Below the pieces are notes generated by a model, which worked only from the letters and a program-made list of their open reading frames with translations, made no database searches and was not told where the DNA came from. A DNA stretch of 64,000 nucleotides. Origin: Sulfitobacter sp043557345 (GTDB taxonomy: Bacteria > Pseudomonadota > Alphaproteobacteria > Rhodobacterales > Rhodobacteraceae). The position numbers and the translations under genes are program-made. This document shows positions 8,834-17,510 of this stretch, piece by piece. How positions within the stretch are numbered: position 1 is the first letter of the stretch; the number at the start of each line of letters is the position of its first letter. The stretch is taken from assembly GCF_043557345.1 (NCBI RefSeq), contig NZ_JBIFFV010000001.1, forward strand, positions 558,001 to 622,000. The letters are read 5' to 3'.

Positions 8834-9703
8834 ATGGCAGGCGGATATGACAACCGGGATGGGTACATCTGGATGGATGGCAAAATGGTGGATTGGCGCG
8901 AGGCCAATGTCCACATCCTGACCCATGCGATGCACTATGCGTCTTCGGTGTTCGAGGGCGAGCGTGCCTACAACGGCAAGATTTTCAAAAGCCGGGAGCA
9001 TTCGGAGCGGCTCAAGCGCTCGGCCGAGATGATCGACTTCGAAATCCCCTACACCATTGATGAGATCGAAGCGGCCAAGGCCGAAGTCCTCGCCGCCTCG
9101 GGCTTGCAAGACGCCTATGTGCGCGCGGTGGCTTGGCGCGGTGTAGGCGAAGACATGGGTGTCGCCTCGGCCCGCAACCCGGTGCGCTTGGCCATCGCGG
9201 CATGGGAGTGGGGTGCCTATTACGGCGACGCCAAGATGAAGGGCGCCAAGCTCGACATCTCCAAGTGGAAGCGCCCCAGCCCCGAGACGATCCCGAGCCA
9301 TGCCAAGGCCGCCGGCCTCTACATGATCTGCACCATGTCCAAACACGCCGCCGAGGCAAAGGGCTGTTCGGATGCGATGATGTACGACTACCGCGGCTAT
9401 GTGGCCGAGGCGACAGGTGCGAATATGTTCTTCGTCAAGGACGGCGAAGTGCACACGCCGCTGGCCGATTGCTTCCTCAACGGCATCACCCGCCAGACCG
9501 TGATCGGCATGCTCAAGGACAAGGGCATCAAGGTACATGAGCGCCACATCATGCCCGAGGAGCTGGAGGGTTTCGAGCAGTGCTGGCTCACCGGCACCGC
9601 CGCCGAAGTGACCCCGGTGGGGCAGATCGGCGACTGGACCTTCGAGGTCGGCGCGCTGACGCGCGAGATCGCCACCGACTATGAAAAGCTGGTGCGCAGC
9701 TAA
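8834..9703 (+). CDS. ilvE: Branched-chain amino acid aminotransferase
   Basis: 289 residues, fold type IV PLP enzyme. The cofactor lysine is Lys158 in PSHAKAAGLYM; MYDYRGYVAEATGANMFFVKDG and LTGTAAEVTPVGQIGDW are the phosphate- and carboxylate-binding segments. It transfers amino groups between glutamate and the 2-oxo acids of Leu, Ile and Val in the cytoplasm. The GGAGGGGG purine run before the ATG is a strong ribosome site. The TAA stop (9701-9703) interlocks with the pxpA stop on the other strand. Confidence 0.95.
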   Translation: MAGGYDNRDGYIWMDGKMVDWREANVHILTHAMHYASSVFEGERAYNGKIFKSREHSERLKRSAEMIDFEIPYTIDEIEAAKAEVLAASGLQDAYVRAVAWRGVGEDMGVASARNPVRLAIAAWEWGAYYGDAKMKGAKLDISKWKRPSPETIPSHAKAAGLYMICTMSKHAAEAKGCSDAMMYDYRGYVAEATGANMFFVKDGEVHTPLADCFLNGITRQTVIGMLKDKGIKVHERHIMPEELEGFEQCWLTGTAAEVTPVGQIGDWTFEVGALTREIATDYEKLVRS

Positions 9704-10467
9704 ACGCTGCCGCTGAACTTTGCCAAAGTCACGCCGCCGTCCTGCAAACCCTTGCGGACGGCGGTTGCGATTTGAACGGCCTCTGCGGTGTCGCCATGTA
9801 GGCAGATCGTGTCGATCCGCGTGGGGATTTGTTTGCCGCTTTCGGTGATGATCGCGCCTGCCTTGACCATCTCGACCATGCGCGCCGCTGCCGTTTCCGC
9901 GTCATGGATCACAGCACCCGGCTTGCTGCGGTCGACCAGCGTCGCGTCGTCGTTGTAGGCGCGGTCGGCGAAGATCTCCCCGGCCCATTTGCAGCCCAAG
10001 GAGCGCACCGCCGCTTCCTGCGCCGTAGCAGCAAGGACCATGACGATGAGGTCGGGCGCCACGCTCAGCGCCGCCTCATAAAGGTCGCGGGCCAAGCCTT
10101 CATCCTCCGAGGCCATATTCGCCAGCGCTCCGTGCAGCTTCAGGTGTCGCACCTCCGCCCCGACGCTGCGCGCCATGCCCACGCTTGCCGCCACCTGATA
10201 GCGGATCTGGTTCTGCAAGGTGCCGCGCGGCACCGAGAGGCGGTTGCGGCCAAAACCGGCGAGGTCCATGAACCCCGGATGCGCGCCGATGCCGACGCCG
10301 TTTTCATCGGCCATGCGCATCGTCGCGGCCATCACGTCGGCGTCGCCCGCGTGCCCGCCACAGGCGATATTGGCCGAGGTCACGACGCGCAGAAGCGCCG
10401 CGTCGTCGCCCATTTTCCAAGGGCCAAAGCTTTCGCCCATGTCGGCGTTGAGATCGACTGCGGTCAT
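9700..10467 (-). CDS. pxpA: 5-oxoprolinase subunit A (LamB/YcsF family)
   Basis: 255 residues. N-terminal VDLNADMGESFGPW and SANIACGGHAGD are the family signatures, followed by GAHPGFMDLAGFGR and the LKLHGALANMA metal-site strand. PxpA, PxpB and PxpC together hydrolyse 5-oxo-L-proline (pyroglutamate) to glutamate using ATP. It is the last gene of an eight-gene leftward run, two bases after pxpC. Its TAG stop (9700-9702) interlocks with that of ilvE, so the operon probably reads into the ilvE 3' end or stops within it. Confidence 0.95.
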   Translation of the reverse strand: MTAVDLNADMGESFGPWKMGDDAALLRVVTSANIACGGHAGDADVMAATMRMADENGVGIGAHPGFMDLAGFGRNRLSVPRGTLQNQIRYQVAASVGMARSVGAEVRHLKLHGALANMASEDEGLARDLYEAALSVAPDLIVMVLAATAQEAAVRSLGCKWAGEIFADRAYNDDATLVDRSKPGAVIHDAETAAARMVEMVKAGAIITESGKQIPTRIDTICLHGDTAEAVQIATAVRKGLQDGGVTLAKFSGSV

Positions 10468-10469
10468 GT

Positions 10470-11495
10470 CTAGTCCTTCTCGAAAGGGTCGGCCATGGCC
10501 GAAACCACGCCGGAGATCAGTTGATAGCCCAAAAGGTCGCGAATGCGCGCCGGGTCGCGCAACAGCGGCTGGCGGCGTTTGGGCAGGGCGGCAAGGTCAG
10601 CGCGGTAGCGCGTCTCGGCGGCCAGCGCTTCGTCGAGGTCGACGAAGGCGAAGTGCAGCGCAGCACCCGGCTGGGCCTGCGCGACGATCGGCAGGTCGCA
10701 GGGGATCACCGTGCCGATGCGGGGGTAGCCGCCGGTGGTCTGGCATTCGCACATCAGCACGAAGGGCGCGCCGTCGCCGGTGATCTGGATGTCGCCGGGG
10801 GTGATGACTTCGGACACGATGGTCAACTGCCCGCCGGTGGCGAAACCTTCGCCGTCATGATCCATCCGCGCGCCCATTCGGTTGGCGCGCGGATCACGGC
10901 GAAAGGTGGTTTCGGTGAAGCGCTGGCGGGTCGTCTCGTCGAAGGCATCGGTCTGCATGGAGGCGACGATGCGCACCTTCTCCGCCCCGAACCGGCTGTC
11001 GCGGGGCAGGGTGAGGTTCGTCTCGCCCCCCTTGTCGGCCCCCAACGGCAGGGTCTCACCACTTTGCAGCAGCGCGCCGATGCCAGCGGCCAGATGGCTG
11101 GCGCGGGCGTTCATCACCGGTGCCACGTCAAATCCACCGCCGACATGCAGGTAGCCATAGGCCCCGTCCCGCGCGCCGCCGATGGTCAGCTTCGCCCCGG
11201 CGGGCAGAAGGTGGCTGGCGTTCCACGCGACCGGCTCGCCGTCGATGCTCACCTGCATCTGCGCCCCGGTCAGGGCGATGCGGGTGTCCTGATTGACCTC
11301 GAAACTGCCGCCGCTGCCCGCCATCTCCAGCGCGGCGCTGTTGGGGTCTTGCCCCAGCAAGGCGGCCCCCTCGTGCAGGGCGGTCGGGTCCGCCGCGCCG
11401 CCGTGAGTCAGTCCAACGGCGCGGTAGCCGGGGCGGCCAAGGTCTTGGATGGTCATGGCCGGACCGGCTTGATGGATGGTCAGCGTGCCGCTCAT
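10470..11495 (-). CDS. pxpC: 5-oxoprolinase subunit C (biotin-dependent carboxyltransferase-like)
   Basis: 341 residues. MTIQDLGRPGYRAVGLTHGGAADP is the diagnostic N-terminus of the YbgK/KipA family, and FVLMCECQTTGGYPRIGTVIPCDLP lies in the second half, both as in PxpC. No biotin-binding lysine motif is expected or seen. The start overlaps the pxpB stop (ATGA, 11492-11495), so the two are translationally coupled. The role is as part of the PxpABC 5-oxoprolinase. Confidence 0.94.
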   Translation of the reverse strand: MSGTLTIHQAGPAMTIQDLGRPGYRAVGLTHGGAADPTALHEGAALLGQDPNSAALEMAGSGGSFEVNQDTRIALTGAQMQVSIDGEPVAWNASHLLPAGAKLTIGGARDGAYGYLHVGGGFDVAPVMNARASHLAAGIGALLQSGETLPLGADKGGETNLTLPRDSRFGAEKVRIVASMQTDAFDETTRQRFTETTFRRDPRANRMGARMDHDGEGFATGGQLTIVSEVITPGDIQITGDGAPFVLMCECQTTGGYPRIGTVIPCDLPIVAQAQPGAALHFAFVDLDEALAAETRYRADLAALPKRRQPLLRDPARIRDLLGYQLISGVVSAMADPFEKD

Positions 11496-12220
11496 GTCAG
11501 CGCCTCCCGCTCGGCCCCGCCGGTGGGGTCTTCGGCGATCCGGTCGAACTCGTGCCGGGTGATGGAGGGGAAGATCAGCTCATCGCCCGGCGACAGCGGA
11601 AAGGGCATCTCACTGCCCGGGCGGAAGGTGCGAAAGGCGGTCTGGCCGATATGGCGCCAGCCGGTGGGGGAGGCATTGGTGAAGATGATCAACTGGCGGA
11701 TCGCCGCGACCAGCGACCCCGGCGGCACCGATTTGGTCAGCCCCTGCTGGCGCGGAATGTCCCAATGCGGGGACAGTTCGCCCATGTAGGGCTGGCCGGG
11801 GGCGAAGCCGATGGTCAGCACCCGGACCCGCGCCTGCGACAGTTCCGCAATGGCCGCGTCGGGGTCGAGGCCCGCGGCCGCGGCGGCCTCCTCCAACTGC
11901 GGGGCGAGGTCGGTGCCATAGACCGTGGGCACATGCCACAGGCTGCGCCCGGCGGGAAGGGCTTCGGCGAACCAGTCGCGGGTTTCGAGCAGGTCGCGCA
12001 GGCGGTCGGTCATCGTGGTAATGGCCTCTTGGGAGACCTCGAATTGCACGAAGGTCGACACCAGCGAAGTGCTGGTCTCGCGCACCTCGGGCCAGCCCTG
12101 TTCCTCTACCGCCGCGCGAAAAGCGAGGGCGGCGCGGTTGGCGGGTTCGGACATCTTCTCGGCAAAGGTGACCAATAGGCCAGAGAGGCCGACACTGCGG
12201 ATGCGGGGCCAGTCAGTCAT
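11492..12220 (-). CDS. pxpB: 5-oxoprolinase subunit B (KipI-like)
   Basis: 242 residues. The KipI/YbgJ core is present: VPTVYGTDLAPQLEEAA, then LTIGFAPGQPYMGELSPHWDIPRQQ, VPPGSLVAAIRQLIIFTNASPTGWRHIGQT and FPLSPGDELIF. The spacing matches the PxpB half of fused PxpB-PxpC proteins, but here the two are separate genes with a four-base overlap. The start lies eight bases inside the 3' end of the preceding membrane gene, which ties this enzyme to the transport genes upstream. Confidence 0.94.
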   Translation of the reverse strand: MTDWPRIRSVGLSGLLVTFAEKMSEPANRAALAFRAAVEEQGWPEVRETSTSLVSTFVQFEVSQEAITTMTDRLRDLLETRDWFAEALPAGRSLWHVPTVYGTDLAPQLEEAAAAAGLDPDAAIAELSQARVRVLTIGFAPGQPYMGELSPHWDIPRQQGLTKSVPPGSLVAAIRQLIIFTNASPTGWRHIGQTAFRTFRPGSEMPFPLSPGDELIFPSITRHEFDRIAEDPTGGAEREALT

Positions 12221-13148
12221 TGCGAAGCATCCTTTCGTAAAGGCGCGGCAGCAGCAGCGGGGTCAGATACATCGGCAGTTGCCAGCAGCCGATAAAGATC
12301 ATCAGCGGCGCGATGACATCCGCAGGCAGCGCCACGAGAAACAGCGCGATATTGCGGTTGCCCGCGCCGATCGCCAGTGGTCCGGCCACGGCGCGCAGCG
12401 GGCCGCGTCGGGTCAGCAGCAACGTGCCCGCCTGCAACAGATAGCTTAGGGCAAAGGCCAGCAGCGTCCAGCCGGCCACGGCCCATGGATCGCTGCGCAG
12501 CGCGGGGGTCAATGCGGCCATTAACCCCACCACGATGACCGAGAAGGCGAGCACCGATGCGCCATCCAGCGCTTCGGTCTGGCGCGGGGAGGGGTGGGGC
12601 AGAAAGACATGGCGCAGGGCAAAGCCCAGCCCCGTCGCGCCAAGGATCACGGCCAAGAGCCTCAGGGCGGCGAGGGCGATTTCCGAGGCCGGGCCGAGTT
12701 GTGGCAGGGCCGCCAGCACTGGCAGGACGGTCAGCGGAAAGGCGGCGGTGCCCAGCACCATCAGCTGCATCATCCGCCCCGTATCGAGCCGCATCAACAG
12801 GGCGAGGTTCACGCTGCCCGTCAGCGCCGGGGCCGCAGCGGCGAGGGTCACGGCCAGTGCGGCGGGGGTCTGTCCCAGCCCGGCCAGCACGAAGCACCCC
12901 AACAGCAGCAGGGACAGCAGCGTCTGCAAGGCCAGCACCGAGGCCAGCCCCCAGATCAGGTCGCGCACCGCACCAAGGGCCGCGCGATGCCCGATCCTGA
13001 GCGCGGTGATCGTCAGCAGCGCTGCCACCATCTGCGGCAACCACCCGGCAAGAGCCGCCGCAAGGCCGGGCAGGGCCAGCCCCGCCAGCAGCCCGACGAT
13101 CAGGCAGGCCCGCGCATGGCGCGAGGCCAGTCTCAGCATATAGCGCAT
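12213..13148 (-). CDS. Ten-helix membrane carrier, BASS-like (bile acid:sodium symporter fold)
   Basis: 311 residues, almost entirely hydrophobic, with about nine to ten predicted helices. The helix with LAAAAPALTGSVNLALLMRLD resembles the BASS core, and GAGNRNIALFLVALP near residue 255 resembles its second conserved GxRN stretch. Members move organic anions with sodium. The gene overlaps pxpB by eight bases and follows dctM by 12 bases, so it belongs to the same operon. It might export or import a product of the pathway. The family call is tentative; substrate unknown. Confidence 0.55.
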   Translation of the reverse strand: MRYMLRLASRHARACLIVGLLAGLALPGLAAALAGWLPQMVAALLTITALRIGHRAALGAVRDLIWGLASVLALQTLLSLLLLGCFVLAGLGQTPAALAVTLAAAAPALTGSVNLALLMRLDTGRMMQLMVLGTAAFPLTVLPVLAALPQLGPASEIALAALRLLAVILGATGLGFALRHVFLPHPSPRQTEALDGASVLAFSVIVVGLMAALTPALRSDPWAVAGWTLLAFALSYLLQAGTLLLTRRGPLRAVAGPLAIGAGNRNIALFLVALPADVIAPLMIFIGCWQLPMYLTPLLLPRLYERMLRND

Positions 13149-13160
13149 GGCCCTTCACCG

Positions 13161-14471
13161 CTAAACGGGTGCGCTGCGCAGGTTTTCGGGCAGCCATGTG
13201 GCCACTTCGGGGAACCAGATCAGCACGAAGACCATAAAGACCATGATCGCGAACATCGGCAGCGCGGCCTTGGTAATATAGCCCATCTCGTGGTTGGTCA
13301 TGCCTTGCAGCACGAAGAGGTTGAAGCCAATCGGCGGGGTGATCTGCGCCATTTCGACGACCACGACCACAAAGATGCCGAACCAGATCAGATCGATGCC
13401 CGCGCTGCGCACCATCGGCTCCACCACCGCCATGGTCAGCACGACCGAGGAGATGCCGTCGAGGAACATGCCCAGCACGATATAGAAGACCAAGAGCGCC
13501 ATCAGCAGCTCGAAACGCGAGAGCTCCATCGCCGCGATCCCGTCGGCCAGCGCGCGGGGCAGGCCGGTGAAGCCCATCGACAGTTTCAGGAAGGCCGCCC
13601 CCGCAAGGATCAGCGCGATCATCGCAGAGGTCCGCATCGCCCCCATCAGGCTCTCGCGGAAGCTGTGCCAGTTCAGCGAGCCCTGAAACAGCGCCAGCGT
13701 CAGCGAGCCGATGACACCGATGGCCGCCGCCTCGGTCGCCGTGGCAAAGCCGAGGTACATGGACCCGATCACGACCGTGATCAGCGCAAAGACCGGCAGC
13801 AGGAAGCGCGAGTTGCGCAGCTTTTCACCAAAGCTCATGCCGGTCTCCGCATCGGGCTTCCAATCCTTCGACAGCATGCTGGTAACAGCGACATAGCCCA
13901 TGAACATCAGCGCCAGCAGCAGCCCCGGCAGCACGCCCGCGAAGAAGAGTTTGGTGATGCTTTCGTTCACCGTCACGCCGTAGACGATCAGCGCCAGCGA
14001 CGGCGGGATCATCAGCCCCAGCGTGGCCGCACCCGCCAGTGTGCCGATGATCATCTTTTCAGGATAGTTGCGCGCGCGCAGCTCGGGGATCGACATCTTG
14101 CCTACGGTGGTCAGCGTCGCGGCGGAAGAGCCCGAGACGGCCGCAAAGACCGTGCAGCCGACGATATTGGTATGCACCAGCCCGCCCGGCAGTTTCGCGA
14201 GCCACGGCGACAGCCCGCGGAACATGTCCTGCGACAGCCGCGTGCGGTAGAGGATTTCGCCCATCCAGACAAAGAGCGGCAGCGCGGTCAGCGTCCAGCT
14301 TGAGGAACTGGCCCAGATCGTGGTGATCATGGCGTCGCCCACGGGGCGGGTGGTGAAAAGCTCCATCCCGACCCAAGCCACGCCCATCAGGGCAAGGCCG
14401 ACCCAGACGCCGGTGCCAAGGAGGAAGAAGAGGACGATCAGAAACAGGGTGATGGCATAGATCTCGGTCAT
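13161..14471 (-). CDS. dctM: TRAP transporter large permease (DctM)
   Basis: 436 residues from the ATG at 14471 (MTEIYAITLFLIVLFFLL); an upstream in-frame extension to 14570 overlaps dctQ and is not family-like. About twelve helices. Conserved TRAP-M segments include LPLFVWMGEILYRTRLSQDMFRGL, AAVSGSSAATLTTVGKMSIPEL, GAATLGLMIPPSLALIVYG and ITPPIGFNLFVLQG. This is the ion-coupled translocation subunit and works with DctQ and the periplasmic DctP. It starts four bases after the dctQ stop. Confidence 0.95.
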   Translation of the reverse strand: MTEIYAITLFLIVLFFLLGTGVWVGLALMGVAWVGMELFTTRPVGDAMITTIWASSSSWTLTALPLFVWMGEILYRTRLSQDMFRGLSPWLAKLPGGLVHTNIVGCTVFAAVSGSSAATLTTVGKMSIPELRARNYPEKMIIGTLAGAATLGLMIPPSLALIVYGVTVNESITKLFFAGVLPGLLLALMFMGYVAVTSMLSKDWKPDAETGMSFGEKLRNSRFLLPVFALITVVIGSMYLGFATATEAAAIGVIGSLTLALFQGSLNWHSFRESLMGAMRTSAMIALILAGAAFLKLSMGFTGLPRALADGIAAMELSRFELLMALLVFYIVLGMFLDGISSVVLTMAVVEPMVRSAGIDLIWFGIFVVVVVEMAQITPPIGFNLFVLQGMTNHEMGYITKAALPMFAIMVFMVFVLIWFPEVATWLPENLRSAPV

Positions 14472-14475
14472 GGCG

Positions 14476-15000
14476 TCATTCCCCGAAGCTTTGATCGACA
14501 AGGTCGCGGGTGACGCGGTGGTCGCCCTTGAAGATGAGGTGCAAAAGATTGTCGGTGAGCGCGATGGCAAGGATGCCGCCGCCGATCACCATGACGGATT
14601 GCGGAATCCAAAGTGCGGTGGCGTCTTGGTCTTGGCTGACTTCATGGAATTTCCACGACCAGTAGACGAACCAATAGGCGTAATAGGTGAAATACCACGC
14701 GACCGCCGCCGCCACGGCAAAACACCAGATATCCAGCAGCCGCCTCCCGCCCGCGCTCAGCGCGTTAAGCAGGATCGACACGCGGATATGCGAGCCGCGG
14801 TTGAGCGCATTGGCGAAGGCGAGGAAACTGGCCCCGGCCATGGCATAGCCCGCATAGCTGGCAGCGCCCGGAAAGACATTGCCGGTCCAACGGGCGACCA
14901 TCTGCGCCACGATCAAGGTAAGGATGGCCACCAGACAGAGCGCGGCAAGCGCCCCCGCCCCGGTATATAGCCCGTCCAATAGTCTGCGCAGCGCCTTCAT
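14476..15000 (-). CDS. dctQ: TRAP transporter small permease (DctQ)
   Basis: 174 residues with four helices (about 12-35, 48-65, 88-108, 134-155) and the family-typical G-x-A-x-S-x-L-A-F-A-N-A-L-N-R-G-S-H-I-R-V segment. DctQ packs against DctM in the membrane. The gap before it, after dctP, holds a 16-base palindrome and a strong hairpin, which probably lowers expression relative to the binding protein. Confidence 0.92.
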   Translation of the reverse strand: MKALRRLLDGLYTGAGALAALCLVAILTLIVAQMVARWTGNVFPGAASYAGYAMAGASFLAFANALNRGSHIRVSILLNALSAGGRRLLDIWCFAVAAAVAWYFTYYAYWFVYWSWKFHEVSQDQDATALWIPQSVMVIGGGILAIALTDNLLHLIFKGDHRVTRDLVDQSFGE

Positions 15001-15021
15001 GCGGCTCTCCCTCCGTCAAGT

Positions 15022-15064
15022 CATGCCCGGGCATGAGAACGGCGGCCCGGGTGACGGGCCGCCG
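15022..15064 (-). terminator. Intercistronic palindrome plus hairpin between dctP and dctQ
   Basis: TCATGCCCGGGCATGA (15021-15036) is a perfect 16-base palindrome. Next to it CGGCGGCCCG (15040-15049) pairs with CGGGCCGCCG (15055-15064) around a five-base loop. No T-run follows, so partial termination or mRNA stabilisation of the dctP part is more likely than full termination. Confidence 0.55.
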
Positions 15065-15076
15065 CAGGTTTCGTGA

Positions 15077-16066
15077 TTATTGCATCGCCTTGTAGTCATC
15101 GACGATCGCCTGACCGTCTTCGCCCGCGGCTTCGAGCCATTCCTGCGTCATGGTCTCGCCCACTTCGCGCAGGCCCGACATCAGCTCTTCGCTGGCGGGC
15201 TCGACGTTCATGCCGCCTTCGCGCAGCCCGTCATAGGTGAACTGGGTGTAATCCTTGGACGCTTGCAGGCCACGCTCTTCGGCCTCGGTCGCGCAGGTGG
15301 TGATCGCCTCTTTGTTGGCGTCCGAGACTTCGGCCCAGACATCGGCGTTGATCATCACGTAGTTGCGCGGCAGCCATGCGTCGACTTCGTAGAAATGCGT
15401 GAGGCTCTCCCAGACCTTCTGGTCATAGCCGGTGGCCCCCGACGAGATCATCGATTCCGCGACACCGGTGGCGAAGGCCTGGCTGACTTCGGCGGCCTCG
15501 ATGGTGACGGGCGACATGCCGGTCAGCTCGGCCAGACGCGCGGTGGTGTTGTTGTAAGAGCGGAATTTCACGCCCTTCATGTCCTCGACCGAACCGACTT
15601 CCTTTTTGAAGTAAAGCCCTTGGGGCGGCCATGGCACGTTATAAAGCAAGACGAGGTTCTGCTCTTCCAACACGGATTCAACCTTGGGCTTGGCGGCTTC
15701 CCAAAGCTGCGCGCTGGCCTCGAAAGAGGGCGCGAGGAAGGGGATGGAGTCAAAGCCGAAAACCGCGTTCTCGTTCTGGTGGCCAGAGAGCAGACGCTCG
15801 CCCAGCTGGACCTGCCCGGTCTGGATCGCGCGCTTGATGTCTGCGCCGGCGAAGAGGGCGCCGCCCGGATGGACGGTGATCTCGATCTCGCCGCCGGTCT
15901 TCTCGCCCACGCATTCGGCGAATTGCACGCCGTTCTCGGAGTGGAAGTTCGAGGCCGAATAGGCCATCGGCATGTCCCATTTCTCGGCCGCGAAGGCGGG
16001 CATGGCGGTGCCCAGCGTCAGGGCGGTCATCGCGGCGCCCGCCATCAGTCTTGCTGTCAGTGTCAT
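15077..16066 (-). CDS. dctP: TRAP transporter periplasmic binding protein (DctP)
   Basis: 329 residues from the ATG at 16066, preceded by AAGGGAGAAACC. Signal peptide ends near residue 24 (TAMPAFAAEKWD). Domain features of TRAP solute receptors are present: EITVHPGGALFAGADIKRAIQTGQVQ, the VKFRSYNN segment with the carboxylate-binding Arg, and MISSGATGYDQKVWESLTHFYEV. The ligand is probably a carboxylate. Given the downstream 5-oxoprolinase and D-amino-acid dehydrogenase, pyroglutamate or an amino acid is my inference; binding proteins of this class that hold pyroglutamate are known from Bordetella. Confidence 0.93.
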   Translation of the reverse strand: MTLTARLMAGAAMTALTLGTAMPAFAAEKWDMPMAYSASNFHSENGVQFAECVGEKTGGEIEITVHPGGALFAGADIKRAIQTGQVQLGERLLSGHQNENAVFGFDSIPFLAPSFEASAQLWEAAKPKVESVLEEQNLVLLYNVPWPPQGLYFKKEVGSVEDMKGVKFRSYNNTTARLAELTGMSPVTIEAAEVSQAFATGVAESMISSGATGYDQKVWESLTHFYEVDAWLPRNYVMINADVWAEVSDANKEAITTCATEAEERGLQASKDYTQFTYDGLREGGMNVEPASEELMSGLREVGETMTQEWLEAAGEDGQAIVDDYKAMQ

Positions 16067-16104
16067 GTGGTTTCTCCCTTGTTGTTGCAGTCCCACGCTT
16101 GGCG

Positions 16105-17346
16105 TCATTCGTCGAAGCGTTGGGGGTGATACGGGGTCAGATCCGTGTTTGGCGTCTGCCCCATGATCAATCCGGCGATCAGTCGGCCCGTTTTCGGCCC
16201 GCCCGTCAACCCGATGTGATGGTGCCCGAAGGCAGTGTAGACCCGGCTCGTCCCGATCTGCCCGATAAGGGGCAGCGAGTCGCTGGGGGCGGGTCGGTGC
16301 CCCAGCCATTCGATTTCTTCGCTGGCGGTGAGATGGGGGAAGGCGGCCTTGGCCTGACGGCGCAGCAGCGCCAGCGGGGCTTTGGACGCGCCCGCCTCCA
16401 ACCCGCCGAACTCGACGATCCCGGCACAGCGCAGCCCCTCGGCCATCGGCGTGGCAACGAATTTGCCCGCCGCCATCATGGTGGGGCGCGACGGGCCGCC
16501 CTCGGCATCCTTGAAAACGATGTGGTAGCCGCGTTCGGATTCCAGCGGCACGTTGATCCCCAGTTTGCGCATGAGCGGTTTCGACCAGACGCCGGTGGCC
16601 AGCAGCACGTCATCGCAGGGCATCGGGCCTTGATCGGTGAGGACCGAAGTGACCTTCTCGTCGACGATCGCCACGTCCTGCACTTCGGCCTGTCGGATGG
16701 TGCCACCCATCCCCTCGAAAGCCTTGGCCAAAGCGCGGACATAGCCGCCGGGGTCGGCGATGAAGCCGTGGTCGGCCAACCGTGCGATGCAGTTGATCTG
16801 CGGCCCATAGGCCGGGTCGAATTCCCTGACCGCGCCGCCGTCGATGATTTCCGGCTCGAAACCCGCCTCGCGGCGCAGCGCCCAAGTGTAGGCTTCAGCC
16901 TCAAAGGCCGCGCGGTTGGTATAGGCAAAGCAATAGTCGCTGTCGCGGACCCAATCCGCCAGCCCCAGATCGGCGCAGAGGGCTTTGTGTTGCGCCACGC
17001 TGTCGCTCACGATGGGCACCAGCCCGGCAGAGATGCGTCGGGTGTCGCGGTCATTGGCGTGGGCCATGTAGCGGCGCAGCCACGGCAGCAGGCGGGGCAG
17101 GTAGGGCCAGCGCAGGAACAGCGGGAACTCGGGGTCGCGCAGCATGCCGGGCGATTTGCGCAGCAGGCCCGGCCCGGTCACCGGCGCGACGCCCGCCGCC
17201 GCCAGCACGCCGCCATTGCCATGCGAGGTGCCGCGCCCCGGCTCGGCCCGGTCGACGAGCGTTACCGCCGCCCCGGCGCGGCGCAGCCAGATCGCGGCAG
17301 AGACGCCGACGATCCCGGCGCCGATAACAACGACATGCTGGCTCAT
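16105..17346 (-). CDS. FAD-dependent D-amino-acid dehydrogenase (DadA-like)
   Basis: 413 residues from the ATG at 17346 (MSQHVVVIGAGIVGVSAA). The GxGxxG FAD loop is GAGIVG at residues 9-14, followed by the Glu/Asp strand VTLVDRAEPGRGTSHGNGG. The C-terminal FAD loop FGHHHIGLTGGPKTGRLIAG fits DadA-type oxidoreductases, which oxidise D-amino acids to 2-oxo acids and pass electrons to the respiratory chain. It is the first gene of the leftward run, 38 bases before dctP. The exact substrate is not readable; a D-proline-type amino acid or sarcosine-like amine are alternatives. Confidence 0.85.
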   Translation of the reverse strand: MSQHVVVIGAGIVGVSAAIWLRRAGAAVTLVDRAEPGRGTSHGNGGVLAAAGVAPVTGPGLLRKSPGMLRDPEFPLFLRWPYLPRLLPWLRRYMAHANDRDTRRISAGLVPIVSDSVAQHKALCADLGLADWVRDSDYCFAYTNRAAFEAEAYTWALRREAGFEPEIIDGGAVREFDPAYGPQINCIARLADHGFIADPGGYVRALAKAFEGMGGTIRQAEVQDVAIVDEKVTSVLTDQGPMPCDDVLLATGVWSKPLMRKLGINVPLESERGYHIVFKDAEGGPSRPTMMAAGKFVATPMAEGLRCAGIVEFGGLEAGASKAPLALLRRQAKAAFPHLTASEEIEWLGHRPAPSDSLPLIGQIGTSRVYTAFGHHHIGLTGGPKTGRLIAGLIMGQTPNTDLTPYHPQRFDE

Positions 17347-17510
17347 GGGTGGCGGCTTTCGATTTCGCGTCGGGTCATGGCTGGGTTCCTTTGGGGCATC
17401 TTTTACACAAAAAATCACCACGTCAACAAAATGCTGATAAAATGTCATCGTTAGGGTTTCGCTTGTCTCGCCCTGCCCGCAAAGGCACCCTGCGCCCAAA
17501 CGGAGGGCAT

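Noticed and set aside
12594..14303. 569-codon frame antisense to the carrier and dctM
   Set aside because: Low-complexity His/Gln/Arg-rich translation, typical of a shadow frame over hydrophobic membrane genes.
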